Assembly: GCA_017475765.1 (NCBI GenBank)
Contig: JAFVEY010000053.1
Span: forward strand, 1 to 48,371
Direction of reading: 5' to 3'
DNA length: 48,371 nt
DNA from: Clostridia bacterium
Lineage (GTDB): Bacteria; Bacillota; Clostridia; Oscillospirales; Acutalibacteraceae
Shown: positions 8,052 through 17,400 of the stretch, one piece after another
Numbering within the stretch: position 1 is the stretch's first letter
Layout of the letters: every line of letters starts with the position of its first letter
The notes under the pieces: model-generated
What the model was told of the DNA's origin: nothing
Databases searched by the model: none
What the model saw: the letters and a program-made list of their open reading frames with translations, nothing else
Position numbers and translations under genes: made by a program

Positions 8052-8917
8052 GTCTGTTCCTCCTCGCTTTTGCTGCGGTATACGTCATATTCCTCCCATA
8101 TAGATTCCAGACAGGAAAAAGTTTTTTCAACTTCTCCGTCAAGCTCAATGACTGTTGCAACGATCAAAGCATTGATCATACTGAGCGGTGCAACAAGCGA
8201 ATCTACAACGGATGCCATATCACTTTTTGCAATCAGAACATAATCAGAAAGGGTGCAAAGCGGACTTGTCATACTGTCTGTTATGGCAATGACCTTTGCA
8301 CCTCTTCTTTGTGCAAAGGTCATTGCCTTTACAGCTGCATTGGAATATCTGGGAAAGCTGATCCCGATAATGACATCATCTGCTGATATTCTGAAAAGGT
8401 TTTCATAAATCTCTGTTTCGCCGTAATTGCTGATAACCTTTACATGCTCAAAAATAAGCGAATAGTAATAGCCTAAAAAGGAAGCCAGAGCTGCCGAGCT
8501 GCGGACTGCAAAAATATAAATTGTTTTTGCTTTTGCGATTGCACTTACCGCATTATTAAAATCATCCTTGGAGGTTTCTTCGAGTGTCCTTCTTATTTTC
8601 TCTATATCCTGATTAAGTACGGTTGAAAGAACATCCTCTCCGCCCATTCTTGATTTTGTTACCTCTATTCTCTGAACCGAGGTAAGTTTATCACGGATCA
8701 TCTCCTGCATTGCCTTCTGCATTTTCGGATATCCGTCATATCCCAGCTCCGTTGCAAAACGGACTACTGTCGATTCACTTACTCCGACAGTAGTTCCCAG
8801 TTTTGAAGCTGTCATAAAGGCAGCCTTGTCATAATGCTCGGTGATAAAATTGGCAATCAGCTTCTGCCCTTTTGAAAAACCCGAAAATCTGTCATTGATC
8901 TGTGTTAATAAATTCAT
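8048..8917 (-). CDS. MurR/RpiR family transcriptional regulator
   Basis: The 289-aa protein has an N-terminal RpiR-type helix-turn-helix (about 1-77; SESTVVRFATELGYDGYPKM) and a SIS phosphosugar-binding domain (about 125-245; FAVRSSAALASFL, VIGISFPRYSNA, VIAITDSMTSPL). The family senses sugar phosphates and controls sugar or amino-sugar metabolism, but no sugar gene lies nearby, so the ligand is unknown. Its stop overlaps the TTG start of the flavoprotein by four bases. A 35-aa membrane peptide is encoded just upstream in the same direction and a promoter-like sequence lies before that, making a probable four-gene operon. The ribosome site before the ATG (GAGGGCGGAATA) is weak. Confidence 0.9.
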   Translation of the reverse strand: MNLLTQINDRFSGFSKGQKLIANFITEHYDKAAFMTASKLGTTVGVSESTVVRFATELGYDGYPKMQKAMQEMIRDKLTSVQRIEVTKSRMGGEDVLSTVLNQDIEKIRRTLEETSKDDFNNAVSAIAKAKTIYIFAVRSSAALASFLGYYYSLIFEHVKVISNYGETEIYENLFRISADDVIIGISFPRYSNAAVKAMTFAQRRGAKVIAITDSMTSPLCTLSDYVLIAKSDMASVVDSLVAPLSMINALIVATVIELDGEVEKTFSCLESIWEEYDVYRSKSEEEQT

Positions 8918-8945
8918 TATTCCGCCCTCTTCAATTAATTCCTGT

Positions 8946-9053
8946 TTACATTGACGTCAAGGTATACATCAGAATCGAGAAAACACTTACTGCAATCATA
9001 ACACAAAGTATGATGGCTGTTATTCTGATAAAAAGCTTTCGTCTTTTAAACAT
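8946..9053 (-). CDS. Small 35-aa single-pass membrane peptide
   Basis: A short frame begins at ATG 9053 behind GGAG (9-base spacing) and ends with TAA at 8946. It encodes a basic N-terminus (MFKRRKLFIR) and one hydrophobic helix (about 12-32; TAIILCVMIAVSVFSILMY). Length and layout recall tiny single-pass proteins such as Prli42/DUF4044, but I cannot claim homology. It lies 28 bases upstream of the RpiR gene on the same strand and downstream of a plausible promoter. It is too short for codon bias to decide, so it is a candidate gene. No other gene is seen in 9054-9371, which holds the divergent promoters. Confidence 0.5.
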   Translation of the reverse strand: MFKRRKLFIRITAIILCVMIAVSVFSILMYTLTSM

Positions 9054-9180
9054 TTTTACCATCTCCGGTTTTATTTTCTGTAATTGTCGGCATCATTCAT
9101 CGCTATATATCTGAAAACCTTATCAGCATCTTTCATTTATGATAAAAACCGCTGATGACTGCTGCCGTCCACTAACCACT

Positions 9181-9208
9181 ATTATACCAACGGAGAAAAA
9201 AAAAGCAA
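9181..9208 (-). promoter_or_regulatory. Putative promoter of the small peptide/RpiR/flavoprotein operon
   Basis: Minus strand TTGCTT (9208-9203), 16-base spacer, perfect TATAAT (9186-9181), about 128 bases before the peptide start. Confidence 0.45.
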
Positions 9209-9302
9209 GCACAAGAAAGAAATTTTTTTAATAAAATATTGCAAATCTGGTAGAAATATTTTGTTTTTTTGCAAATAATGGCTCTGTACATGATAAAAAT
9301 GA

Positions 9303-9331
9303 TTGACAAATTATTCATTTTGAAGGATAAT
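9303..9331 (+). promoter_or_regulatory. Sigma-A promoter of the aconitase gene
   Basis: Consensus TTGACA (9303-9308), 17-base spacer and GATAAT (9326-9331), giving a leader of about 34 bases to the ATG at 9372. Confidence 0.75.
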
Positions 9332-9371
9332 ATAGATGTATATTTTTTATATATCAAAAGGAGGAAGGATC

Positions 9372-11303
9372 ATGGGCTATACAATTGCTCAGAAAATCAT
9401 CAAGGCTCACCTGTTAAGCGGTGATATGACAGTCGGCAGCGAGGTCGGTCTCAGAATTGACCAGACCCTGACGCAGGACGCTACCGGAACAATGGCTTAC
9501 CTCGAATTCGAGGCCATAGGAGTTCCGAGAATAAAAACCGAAAAAAGCGTGGCTTATATCGACCACAACACTCTTCAGACAGGCTTTGAGAATGCGGACG
9601 ACCACCGCTTTATTCAGTCTGTATGTAAGAAGCACGGCATCTATTTCTCCCGCCCCGGCAACGGTATTTGTCATCAGGTTCATCTTGAACGCTTCGGCAA
9701 ACCGGGAAAGACGCTGATTGGTTCAGACAGCCATACTCCCACAGGCGGCGGTATCGGTATGCTGGCAATCGGTGCAGGCGGTCTTGATGTTGCTGTTGCA
9801 ATGGGCGGCGGCGCATATTACATATCCATGCCGAAAATGGTTCGCATTAACCTGACAGGCAGCCTTCAGCCGTGGGTTTCCGCTAAAGACATCATACTTG
9901 AGGTACTCAGGATCATGTCCGTTAAAGGCGGCGTTGGAAAAATTATTGAATACGGCGGAGAAGGTGTTAAAACACTTACTGTTCCGGAAAGAGCTACTAT
10001 AACCAACATGGGTGCAGAGCTTGGCGCTACCACCTCTGTATTCCCTTCAGATGAGATCACCAGAACCTTTATGAAAGCTCAGGGACGTGAAGAAGATTGG
10101 TCAGAGTTTTCTGCAGATGCAGACGCTGTCTATGACGAGGTTATTGACATTGACCTTTCAAAGCTCGTTCCGATGGCTGCATGTCCGCACAGCCCTGATA
10201 ATATAAAGACAATTGAAGAGATCGGTCCGCAGCAGGTTGATCAGGTATGTATCGGCTCATGTACGAATTCTTCTTACCTTGATCTGATGAGAGTTGCTGC
10301 AATCCTTAAAGGAAAGACGGTTGCTCCTAATGTAAGCCTTGCTATTGCTCCCGGTTCAAAACAGGTTTACAATATGCTGGCAAGAAACGGCGCTCTCGCT
10401 GATATCATCGAAGCAGGCGCAAGAATCCTCGAATGTGCCTGCGGTCCGTGCATTGGCATGGGTCAGTCGCCTAACAGCAAGGGTATATCGCTGAGAACCT
10501 TCAACCGTAACTTTGAAGGCAGAAGCGGCACAAGAGACGGTCAGATATATCTTGTAAGTCCTGAAACTGCTGCTGCTTCCGCTTTGACAGGTGTATTCAC
10601 AGATCCGAGAACTCTCGGAGAAGCTGCCCGGATTCCTCTTCCCGAAAAGTTTGAGTACAATGACAACATGGTGATTGCTCCCGCTTCTGAGGAAGAAATG
10701 GACAGTGTGGAAGTACTCAGAGGTCCGAATATCAAACCGTATCCGAAAACTGCTCCTCTTGCAGAAAGCATTGATGTTCCATGCTCTCTCAAGGTCGGCG
10801 ATAATATCACGACAGACCACATTATGCCGGCAGGCGCAAAAATCCTTCCACTCCGCTCCAATATTCCTGCAATTTCAGAGCATTGCTTTACTGTCTGTGA
10901 TAAAGAATTCCCGGCTCGTGCAAAGGCTCTCGGAAGCAGCATTATTGTCGGAGGTGTCAACTATGGCCAAGGTTCATCCCGTGAACACGCTGCTCTTGCT
11001 CCGCTTTATCTCGGTGTAAAGGCTGTTGTTGTGAAGTCATTCGCACGTATTCACAGAGCTAACTTGATCAATGCTGGTATTCTTCCGCTTACATTTGTCA
11101 ATGAAACTGATTATGATGCTATCAATGAAGGCGATGAGCTTTCTGTTCCGAATGTTCGTCAGCTGATTGCAGACGGAAAAGAAGATATTGTGATTGTCAA
11201 CAAAGCAAACGGCAGGGAAATTCCTGTAAAGTGCGAACTTTCCGACAGAACAAGAGATATTATCCTTGCAGGTGGACTTCTTGATTACACACGCCAGTCA
11301 TAA
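9372..11303 (+). CDS. acn: Aconitate hydratase
   Basis: The 643-aa enzyme interconverts citrate and isocitrate using a [4Fe-4S] cluster. Ligands are visible at Cys297 (GSCTNSS), Cys357 and Cys360 (ACGPCIGMG). The substrate-binding GSDSHTPTGGG motif and the C-terminal swivel domain (DNITTDHIMPAG, GQGSSREHAALAP) are intact. At about 640 aa it belongs to the shorter mitochondrial-like type. The ATG at 9372 has GGAGG upstream; an in-frame ATG at 9336 is rejected because the ribosome site lies inside it. NADP-isocitrate dehydrogenase follows 170 bases downstream, making a two-step citrate-to-2-oxoglutarate branch that probably feeds glutamate synthesis. No citrate synthase gene is in the window. 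A long hairpin separates the two genes. Confidence 0.95.
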   Translation: MGYTIAQKIIKAHLLSGDMTVGSEVGLRIDQTLTQDATGTMAYLEFEAIGVPRIKTEKSVAYIDHNTLQTGFENADDHRFIQSVCKKHGIYFSRPGNGICHQVHLERFGKPGKTLIGSDSHTPTGGGIGMLAIGAGGLDVAVAMGGGAYYISMPKMVRINLTGSLQPWVSAKDIILEVLRIMSVKGGVGKIIEYGGEGVKTLTVPERATITNMGAELGATTSVFPSDEITRTFMKAQGREEDWSEFSADADAVYDEVIDIDLSKLVPMAACPHSPDNIKTIEEIGPQQVDQVCIGSCTNSSYLDLMRVAAILKGKTVAPNVSLAIAPGSKQVYNMLARNGALADIIEAGARILECACGPCIGMGQSPNSKGISLRTFNRNFEGRSGTRDGQIYLVSPETAAASALTGVFTDPRTLGEAARIPLPEKFEYNDNMVIAPASEEEMDSVEVLRGPNIKPYPKTAPLAESIDVPCSLKVGDNITTDHIMPAGAKILPLRSNIPAISEHCFTVCDKEFPARAKALGSSIIVGGVNYGQGSSREHAALAPLYLGVKAVVVKSFARIHRANLINAGILPLTFVNETDYDAINEGDELSVPNVRQLIADGKEDIVIVNKANGREIPVKCELSDRTRDIILAGGLLDYTRQS

Positions 11304-11366
11304 ATTCCGTATGACGCTGATTAAGTGTTAGTGTTTTTTAGTTATAATAATCTATTTCATTAATTC

Positions 11367-11439
11367 AATGGGGAATTAGGAAGTCAGAAGATGAGGAGCT
11401 TGCAGCTGCCGTTTCATTTCTCCTTCCTCATTCCCCGTT
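11367..11439 (+). terminator. Long imperfect hairpin between acn and icd
   Basis: Outer arms AATGGGGAATTAGGAAG and CTTCCTCATTCCCCGTT pair over 17 positions with one G-T pair and one mismatch, and a partial inner stem extends them. A T-rich tail (GTTTTATTATATTTT) follows. It is probably a terminator or attenuator that lowers icd expression relative to acn; a small mobile palindrome is an alternative. Confidence 0.6.
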
Positions 11440-11473
11440 TTATTATATTTTAATTTCTGAAAGGAAGATAAAA

Positions 11474-12691
11474 ATGGCAAAGATTCAGATGACAACTCCT
11501 CTCGTTGAGATGGACGGCGACGAAATGACAAGGGTTATATGGAAAATGATTAAGGATAAGCTCATTCTCCCTTACGTTGACCTGAAAACAGAGTATTATG
11601 ATCTCGGTCTTGAGTACAGAGAAAAAACAAAGGATCAGGTGACCATTGACTCTGCCGAAGCTACCAAAAAATATGGTGTTGCCGTAAAGTGTGCAACCAT
11701 TACACCAAACGCAGAACGTGTCAAGGAATATAATCTTACACAGATGTGGAAATCTCCTAACGGTACGATCCGTGCAATTCTTGATGGTACCGTTTTCAGA
11801 ACACCCATTCTTGTAAAGGGCATTACCCCCTACATTTCAACATGGAAGAAGCCGATCACCATTGCACGTCATGCTTACGGCGATGTTTATAAGAACACAG
11901 AGCTTGTCGCTCCCGAAGGCTCAAAGGCAGAGCTTGTCCTTACAGATAAGGACGGCAATGAAACACGTCAGCTCATACACGAATTTAAAGACAGCGATGG
12001 TATTATTCAAGGTCTGCACAATATTGACAAGAGTATCGGAAGTTTCGCAAGAGCTTGCTTCAATTTTGCTCTTGACGCTAAACAGGATCTTTGGTTTGCT
12101 ACTAAGGACACTATTTCAAAGAAGTACGATCACCGCTTTAAGGATATCTTCAATGAAATATTTGAAAACGAATACAAAGATAAATTTGAGAAAGCAGGCA
12201 TTGAATATTTCTATACGCTTATTGATGATGCAGTAGCAAGAGTAGTACGCTCGGAAGGCGGCTATATCTGGGCTTGTAAAAACTATGACGGCGATGTAAT
12301 GTCGGATATGGTTGCAACGGCATTCGGCTCACTTGCAATGATGACATCTGTGCTTGTTTCTCCTGACGGAATTTATGAATACGAGGCGGCTCACGGTACC
12401 GTTCAGCGCCACTATTACAAATATCTTAAAGGTGAATCAACCTCTACCAACTCTGTTGCCACTCTCTTTGCATGGACAGGCGCACTCAGAAAAAGAGGTG
12501 AGCTTGACGGAAATGCTGAGCTTTCAGCTTTTGCGGACAAGCTTGAAAAGGCAACAATAGACACTATCGAGGACGGCGTTATGACAGGCGATCTTTATCT
12601 CCTCTCAACACTTGAAAACAAAACAAAAGTTGACAGCGAAACCTTCCTTGATGAGATTAACAAAAGACTTGCAAAACTTGTTGAAGGATAA
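11474..12691 (+). CDS. icd: NADP-dependent isocitrate dehydrogenase, eukaryotic-like type
   Basis: The 405-aa enzyme oxidatively decarboxylates isocitrate to 2-oxoglutarate. [12 protein letters not shown] at the N-terminus, [16 protein letters not shown] (substrate phosphosite region), [20 protein letters not shown] with NYDGDVMSD (metal site), and [13 protein letters not shown] (NADP site) are all characteristic of the homodimeric IDH subfamily shared with mitochondrial and cytosolic eukaryotic enzymes, distinct from the E. coli Icd type. GAAAGGAAG precedes the ATG. It follows acn on the same strand with a hairpin between, and a perfect 12-bp terminator follows. Confidence 0.95.
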   Translation: MAKIQMTTPLVEMDGDEMTRVIWKMIKDKLILPYVDLKTEYYDLGLEYREKTKDQVTIDSAEATKKYGVAVKCATITPNAERVKEYNLTQMWKSPNGTIRAILDGTVFRTPILVKGITPYISTWKKPITIARHAYGDVYKNTELVAPEGSKAELVLTDKDGNETRQLIHEFKDSDGIIQGLHNIDKSIGSFARACFNFALDAKQDLWFATKDTISKKYDHRFKDIFNEIFENEYKDKFEKAGIEYFYTLIDDAVARVVRSEGGYIWACKNYDGDVMSDMVATAFGSLAMMTSVLVSPDGIYEYEAAHGTVQRHYYKYLKGESTSTNSVATLFAWTGALRKRGELDGNAELSAFADKLEKATIDTIEDGVMTGDLYLLSTLENKTKVDSETFLDEINKRLAKLVEG

Positions 12692-12744
12692 TTGGTGTTA
12701 CTATTTTATCTGCTCCATTCAATCATGTTTTAGCTTTTAAAATG

Positions 12745-12780
12745 ACCGCCCGTATGACAATGAAACATACGGGCGGTTTT
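12745..12780. terminator. Bidirectional terminator between icd and the ferritin-like protein gene
   Basis: Perfect 12-bp GC-rich stem (ACCGCCCGTATG with CATACGGGCGGT), 9-base loop, TTTT on the plus strand. It serves both convergent genes. Confidence 0.9.
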
Positions 12781-12781
12781 A

Positions 12782-13216
12782 TCAGCAAAGAAATGCTTTA
12801 AGATTATCTATATGGCGCTCTTCATTTCTGATGAAGTTCTGAGCATAATCCTTTACGGATTTATCTGCATTCGGGCAGGCACCGATGTGCTTTGTGAGGT
12901 CGATAACCCCCATAGTTGTGCCGTTTATCATTATCTCGGCAATATGATCTGATGAGGATTCAGCAAGTGTGTGAAGCTGAATGGAACCCCACATTGCTGC
13001 CTTTGCAATCACTCCCTGATCCTGCGGCAGCACTCCGGAATTAACAAGTGCCTGTTCTGTCTGAGATTTTGCGGCAGAATAGTCATTATACTGTTCCTGA
13101 AGCTCATTTTTCAGATGCTGCTCTTTTACTTTCGGAAGAACCGTCTTTGTTGCCTCCATACCTGTTTCCGACAGCTTATAGATACCGCCGAGAAGCTCTT
13201 TATCATCATTATTCAT
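12782..13216 (-). CDS. Helical, possibly ferritin-like protein of unknown function
   Basis: A 144-aa soluble, nearly all-helical protein. Its four predicted helices carry spaced Glu/His residues (KVKEQHLKNELQEQYNDY, IRNEERHIDNLKAFL) reminiscent of four-helix ferritin-like bundles such as DUF2383/DUF892-type proteins, but I cannot place it in a named family. There is no signal peptide. AAGGAG precedes the ATG. It is monocistronic, convergent with icd and divergent from the EamA transporter. If ferritin-like, the Glu/His positions of helices 2 and 4 would be the metal ligands; a structural helper or coat-like protein is equally possible. Confidence 0.6.
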   Translation of the reverse strand: MNNDDKELLGGIYKLSETGMEATKTVLPKVKEQHLKNELQEQYNDYSAAKSQTEQALVNSGVLPQDQGVIAKAAMWGSIQLHTLAESSSDHIAEIMINGTTMGVIDLTKHIGACPNADKSVKDYAQNFIRNEERHIDNLKAFLC

Positions 13217-13248
13217 ACCAAAACTCCTTTCGGTCTACACTTTTTTAT

Positions 13249-13256
13249 GCTATAAT
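13249..13256 (+). promoter_or_regulatory. Extended -10 promoter of the EamA transporter gene
   Basis: TGCTATAAT (TG at 13248-13249, TATAAT at 13251-13256) matches an extended -10. The -35 position holds only TTTCGG. About 100 bases to the start at 13358. Confidence 0.45.
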
Positions 13257-13357
13257 GTTATTATTGCTTGAATTTGCAGATTTATTCAAAAAAGCAAATA
13301 ATGATTTCAATTCATACATACGAACCATAAAAATTAAGTATCGAAGGACATGAGAAA

Positions 13358-14314
13358 ATGGAAAAGAAACACGAAGGAAATTACAAAACAAATATGTTTT
13401 TTGTCGCAGCGGTAGCGGTAATATGTACGATGCTGTGGGGAACAGCCTTTCCTGCTATCAAAATAGGCTATGAGATTTTCAGAATTGACAGCGGCGATAT
13501 TCCCACAAAACTGATATTTGCGGGAGCGAGATTCTTTCTTGCCGGAATAATAGTAATCGCTCTGGGATTGCTGACAGAAAAGAACAAACGTACAATGCTG
13601 CTTAAAAAGAAGGATATACTGCCTGTTGCTGTGTTAGGGTTCTTTCAGACATTCTGTCAGTATATCCTGCTTTATATAGGAATCGTACATATTACCGGAA
13701 CCAAATCCTCCATTCTCACATCTGTTTCGGCTTTCGGCTCAGTTTTGCTTTCTGCTGTATTTTGGAAATCCGATAGGTTAAATTTGCAGAAGCTGCTGGG
13801 ATGTATGATAGGGATAGCCGGAATCATCGTAATGAATTTTGATGGAGGAGGTCTTTTGGGCTTTACACTTATCGGAGATGGTCTGGTTATTCTTTCAAAT
13901 CTTTCTGGAGCAATAGGAAATATCGTAAGCAAGAAAATATCCGAAAACAGAAAGCCGGCACAGATATCGGGATGGCAGCTGACTATCGGCGGAGCTGCTC
14001 TTATCCTTATCGGCATTATATTTGGCGGAAAACTCAACTTTTACAATACCGAATGCGCTGCAATCCTGATCTATCTTGCTGCTATGGCAGGAATTGCATT
14101 CATGCTTTGGACAATGCTTCTGTTTTACAATCCTGTCAGCAAAGTGGCTGTATTTAACCTCCTGATTCCGGTTTTTGGAACAATGTGGTCAAGTATTTTT
14201 CTTTCAGAGAATATATTTACGTTCAATAATCTCTTATCGCTGATTCTTGTTTGTTCGGGAATCTTTCTGGTAAATTCATCAAGTCTTCAGCATAAAAAGG
14301 TCATAAAAAACTGA
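13358..14314 (+). CDS. EamA/DMT-family membrane transporter
   Basis: The 318-aa protein has about ten hydrophobic helices arranged as two EamA repeats. The first holds the typical CTMLWGTAFPAIKIG opening and a FLAGIIVIALG helix; the second begins near residue 165 (LIGDGLVILSNLSGAIGNIVSKK) and ends LLIPVFGTMWSSIFLSEN...LVCSGIFLVN. Members export amino acids or other metabolites, or supply metabolite uptake; the substrate here cannot be read from sequence. AAGGA lies 9 bases before the ATG. Monocistronic, with a strong terminator shared with the convergent helicase gene. Confidence 0.88.
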   Translation: MEKKHEGNYKTNMFFVAAVAVICTMLWGTAFPAIKIGYEIFRIDSGDIPTKLIFAGARFFLAGIIVIALGLLTEKNKRTMLLKKKDILPVAVLGFFQTFCQYILLYIGIVHITGTKSSILTSVSAFGSVLLSAVFWKSDRLNLQKLLGCMIGIAGIIVMNFDGGGLLGFTLIGDGLVILSNLSGAIGNIVSKKISENRKPAQISGWQLTIGGAALILIGIIFGGKLNFYNTECAAILIYLAAMAGIAFMLWTMLLFYNPVSKVAVFNLLIPVFGTMWSSIFLSENIFTFNNLLSLILVCSGIFLVNSSSLQHKKVIKN

Positions 14315-14330
14315 AAATATAAAGCACATT

Positions 14331-14375
14331 AAAATGCAGACAGGATTCATCAGCATTGATCCTGTCTGCATTTTT
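14331..14375. terminator. Bidirectional terminator between EamA and DUF4011-helicase genes
   Basis: Perfect 16-bp stem (AAAATGCAGACAGGAT with its complement), 12-base loop and T-run on the plus strand, A-run/T-run symmetry on the other. Confidence 0.88.
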
Positions 14376-14407
14376 ATGCAAAGTATGAAGTGTAGAAATG
14401 GTTGATA

Positions 14408-17400
14408 TTAAATAAGGCTTTCCCCTTCTCCTGCAGCTGCTTCAGCAAGATTTCTGATCCTGTCAAGCTCCGCAAAAATTCTGCTTAACTCTTTTTGGGA
14501 ATTATCCCACCAATCCATTGACCAAACACGCATGATTCTCCAGCCGAGTCCCTCCAGTATACTGATCTGAGCAAGCTCACGATCTCTTGTTGTTTTGGAG
14601 CTGCCGTAGCCTGCACCATCAAGAAGTATTCCGAGAATATATTTTTCGGGGTCATCCGGATCAACGATTCCTATATCTATCCGATATTCCGAATGTCCGA
14701 CCATTTTTTCCGAAGAATAACCTTTTTCCGCAAGAGCCCTGCAAATTGTATCGGCAATACCGCTGACATCAGCTTTTTTGAATTTCACGGTATTCTCGTC
14801 CTCGCCAAGATTTTTACCAGAAGCATACTCCAAAAATGCTCTCAGCGCTGCAACACCCTCTGCCGAGGTTCTGGAAAGATTGATCATATCGGGAGTCAGA
14901 GTCGAATATACAGTCATTTCACATCTTGCCCTCGAAACGGCAACATTCAGCCTTCTCCATCCGCCGTCACGGTTGAGAGGTCCGAAATTCATTGATACTC
15001 TTCCCTCTTCATCGGGACCATAGCCGACAGAAAACAGTATCACATCCCTTTCATCACCCTGAACATTTTCCAAATTCTTGATAAACAGCGGCTCCTTTGA
15101 GCTGTATGCCCATGCTTCAAGAACAGGATCTGTTTTGCAGGCTTCCGTCAGCAGATCATCTATAAGATTCTGTTGATTGATATTGAATGTAACCACACCG
15201 ACACTCAGCTCTGACATATTCTTATCATGGCTGCGGCGTTTCAGGTCTTCCACAACGGCTTCTGCTTCGGCTCTGTTGCATCTGCCCTTTCCTCTTTCAA
15301 ATATACCGTCAACATGAACAAGCCTTACCTTAGCTTCCCTGTCATTTACGGACGGAAATGTATACAGCTTGTTTTCATAAAATCTGTTATTGCTGAAGGC
15401 AATCAGACTTTCATGACGGCTGCGATAATGCCATAGAAGATGCGTCTGCGGCATATTCAGCGCAAGACAATCATCCAGTATACTTTCAAGATCCTCAATA
15501 TCAAGATTATCTTCATCAATCTGATTAGATGAGAAGAACGATGTTGGCGGCATCTGCTTCGGATCTCCGACAATAACGGCATTGTTTCCTCTTGCCAGCG
15601 CTCCGATGGCCTTACAGGTCTGAAGCTGTGAAGCCTCATCAAATACAACGATATCAAACGGCTCTCTGTTTGGGTCGAGATACTGGGCGGCGGAAATCGG
15701 GCTCATCAGCATACACGGACAAAGTCTGGGAAGCATATTCGGAATCTGCTCAAACAGCTTTCTGATTGAAACTCCTCTGCCGCCGCTTCTGATTGCTTTC
15801 TGAAGAATCCCCAGCTCTGAGCTTTTTGCTGCTTCCTGTGCAAAGCTGGGAATCTTTGCTGCAAGACGGCAGAATATTTCTTCCTGCGTGAGCTTTGTAA
15901 GCTGCTTGTCAAGCTGACTGAACTGCTCGATTTTTTCATTGAATAAAGCTCCCGAAAAACGATTGAGCGCCGGTTCGCTGTCGATTGCTCTTATCGCCAG
16001 AATTTTGGCTGCCGCTTTTCGATATGCCGATTCTGCGTCATGCGGAGACAGTCCGTTTTTCAAGCCGTTCACAACATTGGACAGTCCTGCATTTTCAGCT
16101 TCTTTGCATATACCGTTCCATGTCATCCATTCCTTCATCTCGTCAATATGGTTGAGAATATTTTCGCAAAAATCTATCTCTTCCGCTATCGGTACATTTC
16201 TTTCATCGGCATTGATATCAAGAAGTTCATAAAATCCGAAGCGTTTTTCGATAAAATCAGACCATGCACCATTCAGCTCATTGATGACAGGCGTATAAAT
16301 AACATTGCCGCAATAATTTGTTCTGAAACTTTCTCCGCCGGAGATTTTGGCAAGAGCTTCTGCGCTCAGAAGAGCCTTTTCCGTAATATCAAACACCTTG
16401 CTCCAATCGGTTCCCTCACCCATATCATACATTGCCAGCGTATAGCCGTATCTGTCGTAAAGTCTTGACGCTTCCTTTTCTTCTTTTTTGAATTCCGCAA
16501 GAGCCGTCAGACAGCCTTCAATATCATCCTTTGTTACAGGCTTTAGCGCATAAGATGAAATCTTTTTCAATACGGCATTGATACCGATAGCTTTAGGTAT
16601 CAGCCATTTACTTGACGCTTCTCTGTATTCTTCAAGAAGGGCGGTACCGTCAAGGGAAAGATAATCCGGTTTCCAAGATTTGAGCATTTCTGCCTTTTTC
16701 GCTCTCAGCTTAAGATGGCGGCTGCACATATCCTTTACACCTGCAAGCAGCGTATATATGTTCTCTTCCTTTGCCCATTGCATAGGCATATCAAACCAGT
16801 TGACAGACTCCATAGAAAGTCTTGCCAGCCTTAATGCACTTTGGAAATCATCGGACGAAATCTCAAACATATCCGAAAGCTGCTCCAAAGGCTTTAAAAC
16901 GGTTTTTACAGACTGCATATATTCTGCTGCTTTTTTGGGAATATCAATTTTCAGCTGTTGTGAATAAACCTCTGCTCTGATCGGAAGAAGCGGATTATTT
17001 TCAATCTGTCCGACCGAAATTGCAGCTGCTGCCAGTCTTTGAACGATCGTCAGTCTGTCGGCAAGCGACAGAGAAGTCATACTGTCTGCAAATTCTGAAG
17101 AAAAGGGTTCTATATCGGGAGCGCCGCTGAATTTTTCATATTCGTTGATTATTTCATAAGTATCTTTTCCGCACCTGAGCTTTTTGTGGAGAGCGTTAGC
17201 ATAATCATCCAGCTCTGCCCTGAGTACGGATATCTGTTCGGCTCTTTCGGCATATTCTTCGGCGCTTTTTTCTTTTGTAACCTCTGAGGCTCTTCTCAGC
17301 TGTTCAAGGACATCCTTTTTCTTGGACTTGTTTGAATGAAGCTCCAGACAAAATGCACCCAGACCTATTTTTTCCAGTCTTTTCTGCACTACCTCCAGAG

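Noticed and set aside
7339-8103. 254-aa plus-strand open frame (and another at 7665-8243)
   Set aside because: Both lie antisense to the well-supported flavoprotein and RpiR genes, have no ribosome site and no recognisable motif.
9054-9335. Possible tRNA or other RNA gene in the gap before aconitase
   Set aside because: No cloverleaf, CCA end or T-loop motif is visible; the stretch is explained by divergent promoters.
10356-10820. 154-aa minus-strand frame within aconitase
   Set aside because: Fully inside a conserved gene on the other strand, with no motif or start signal.
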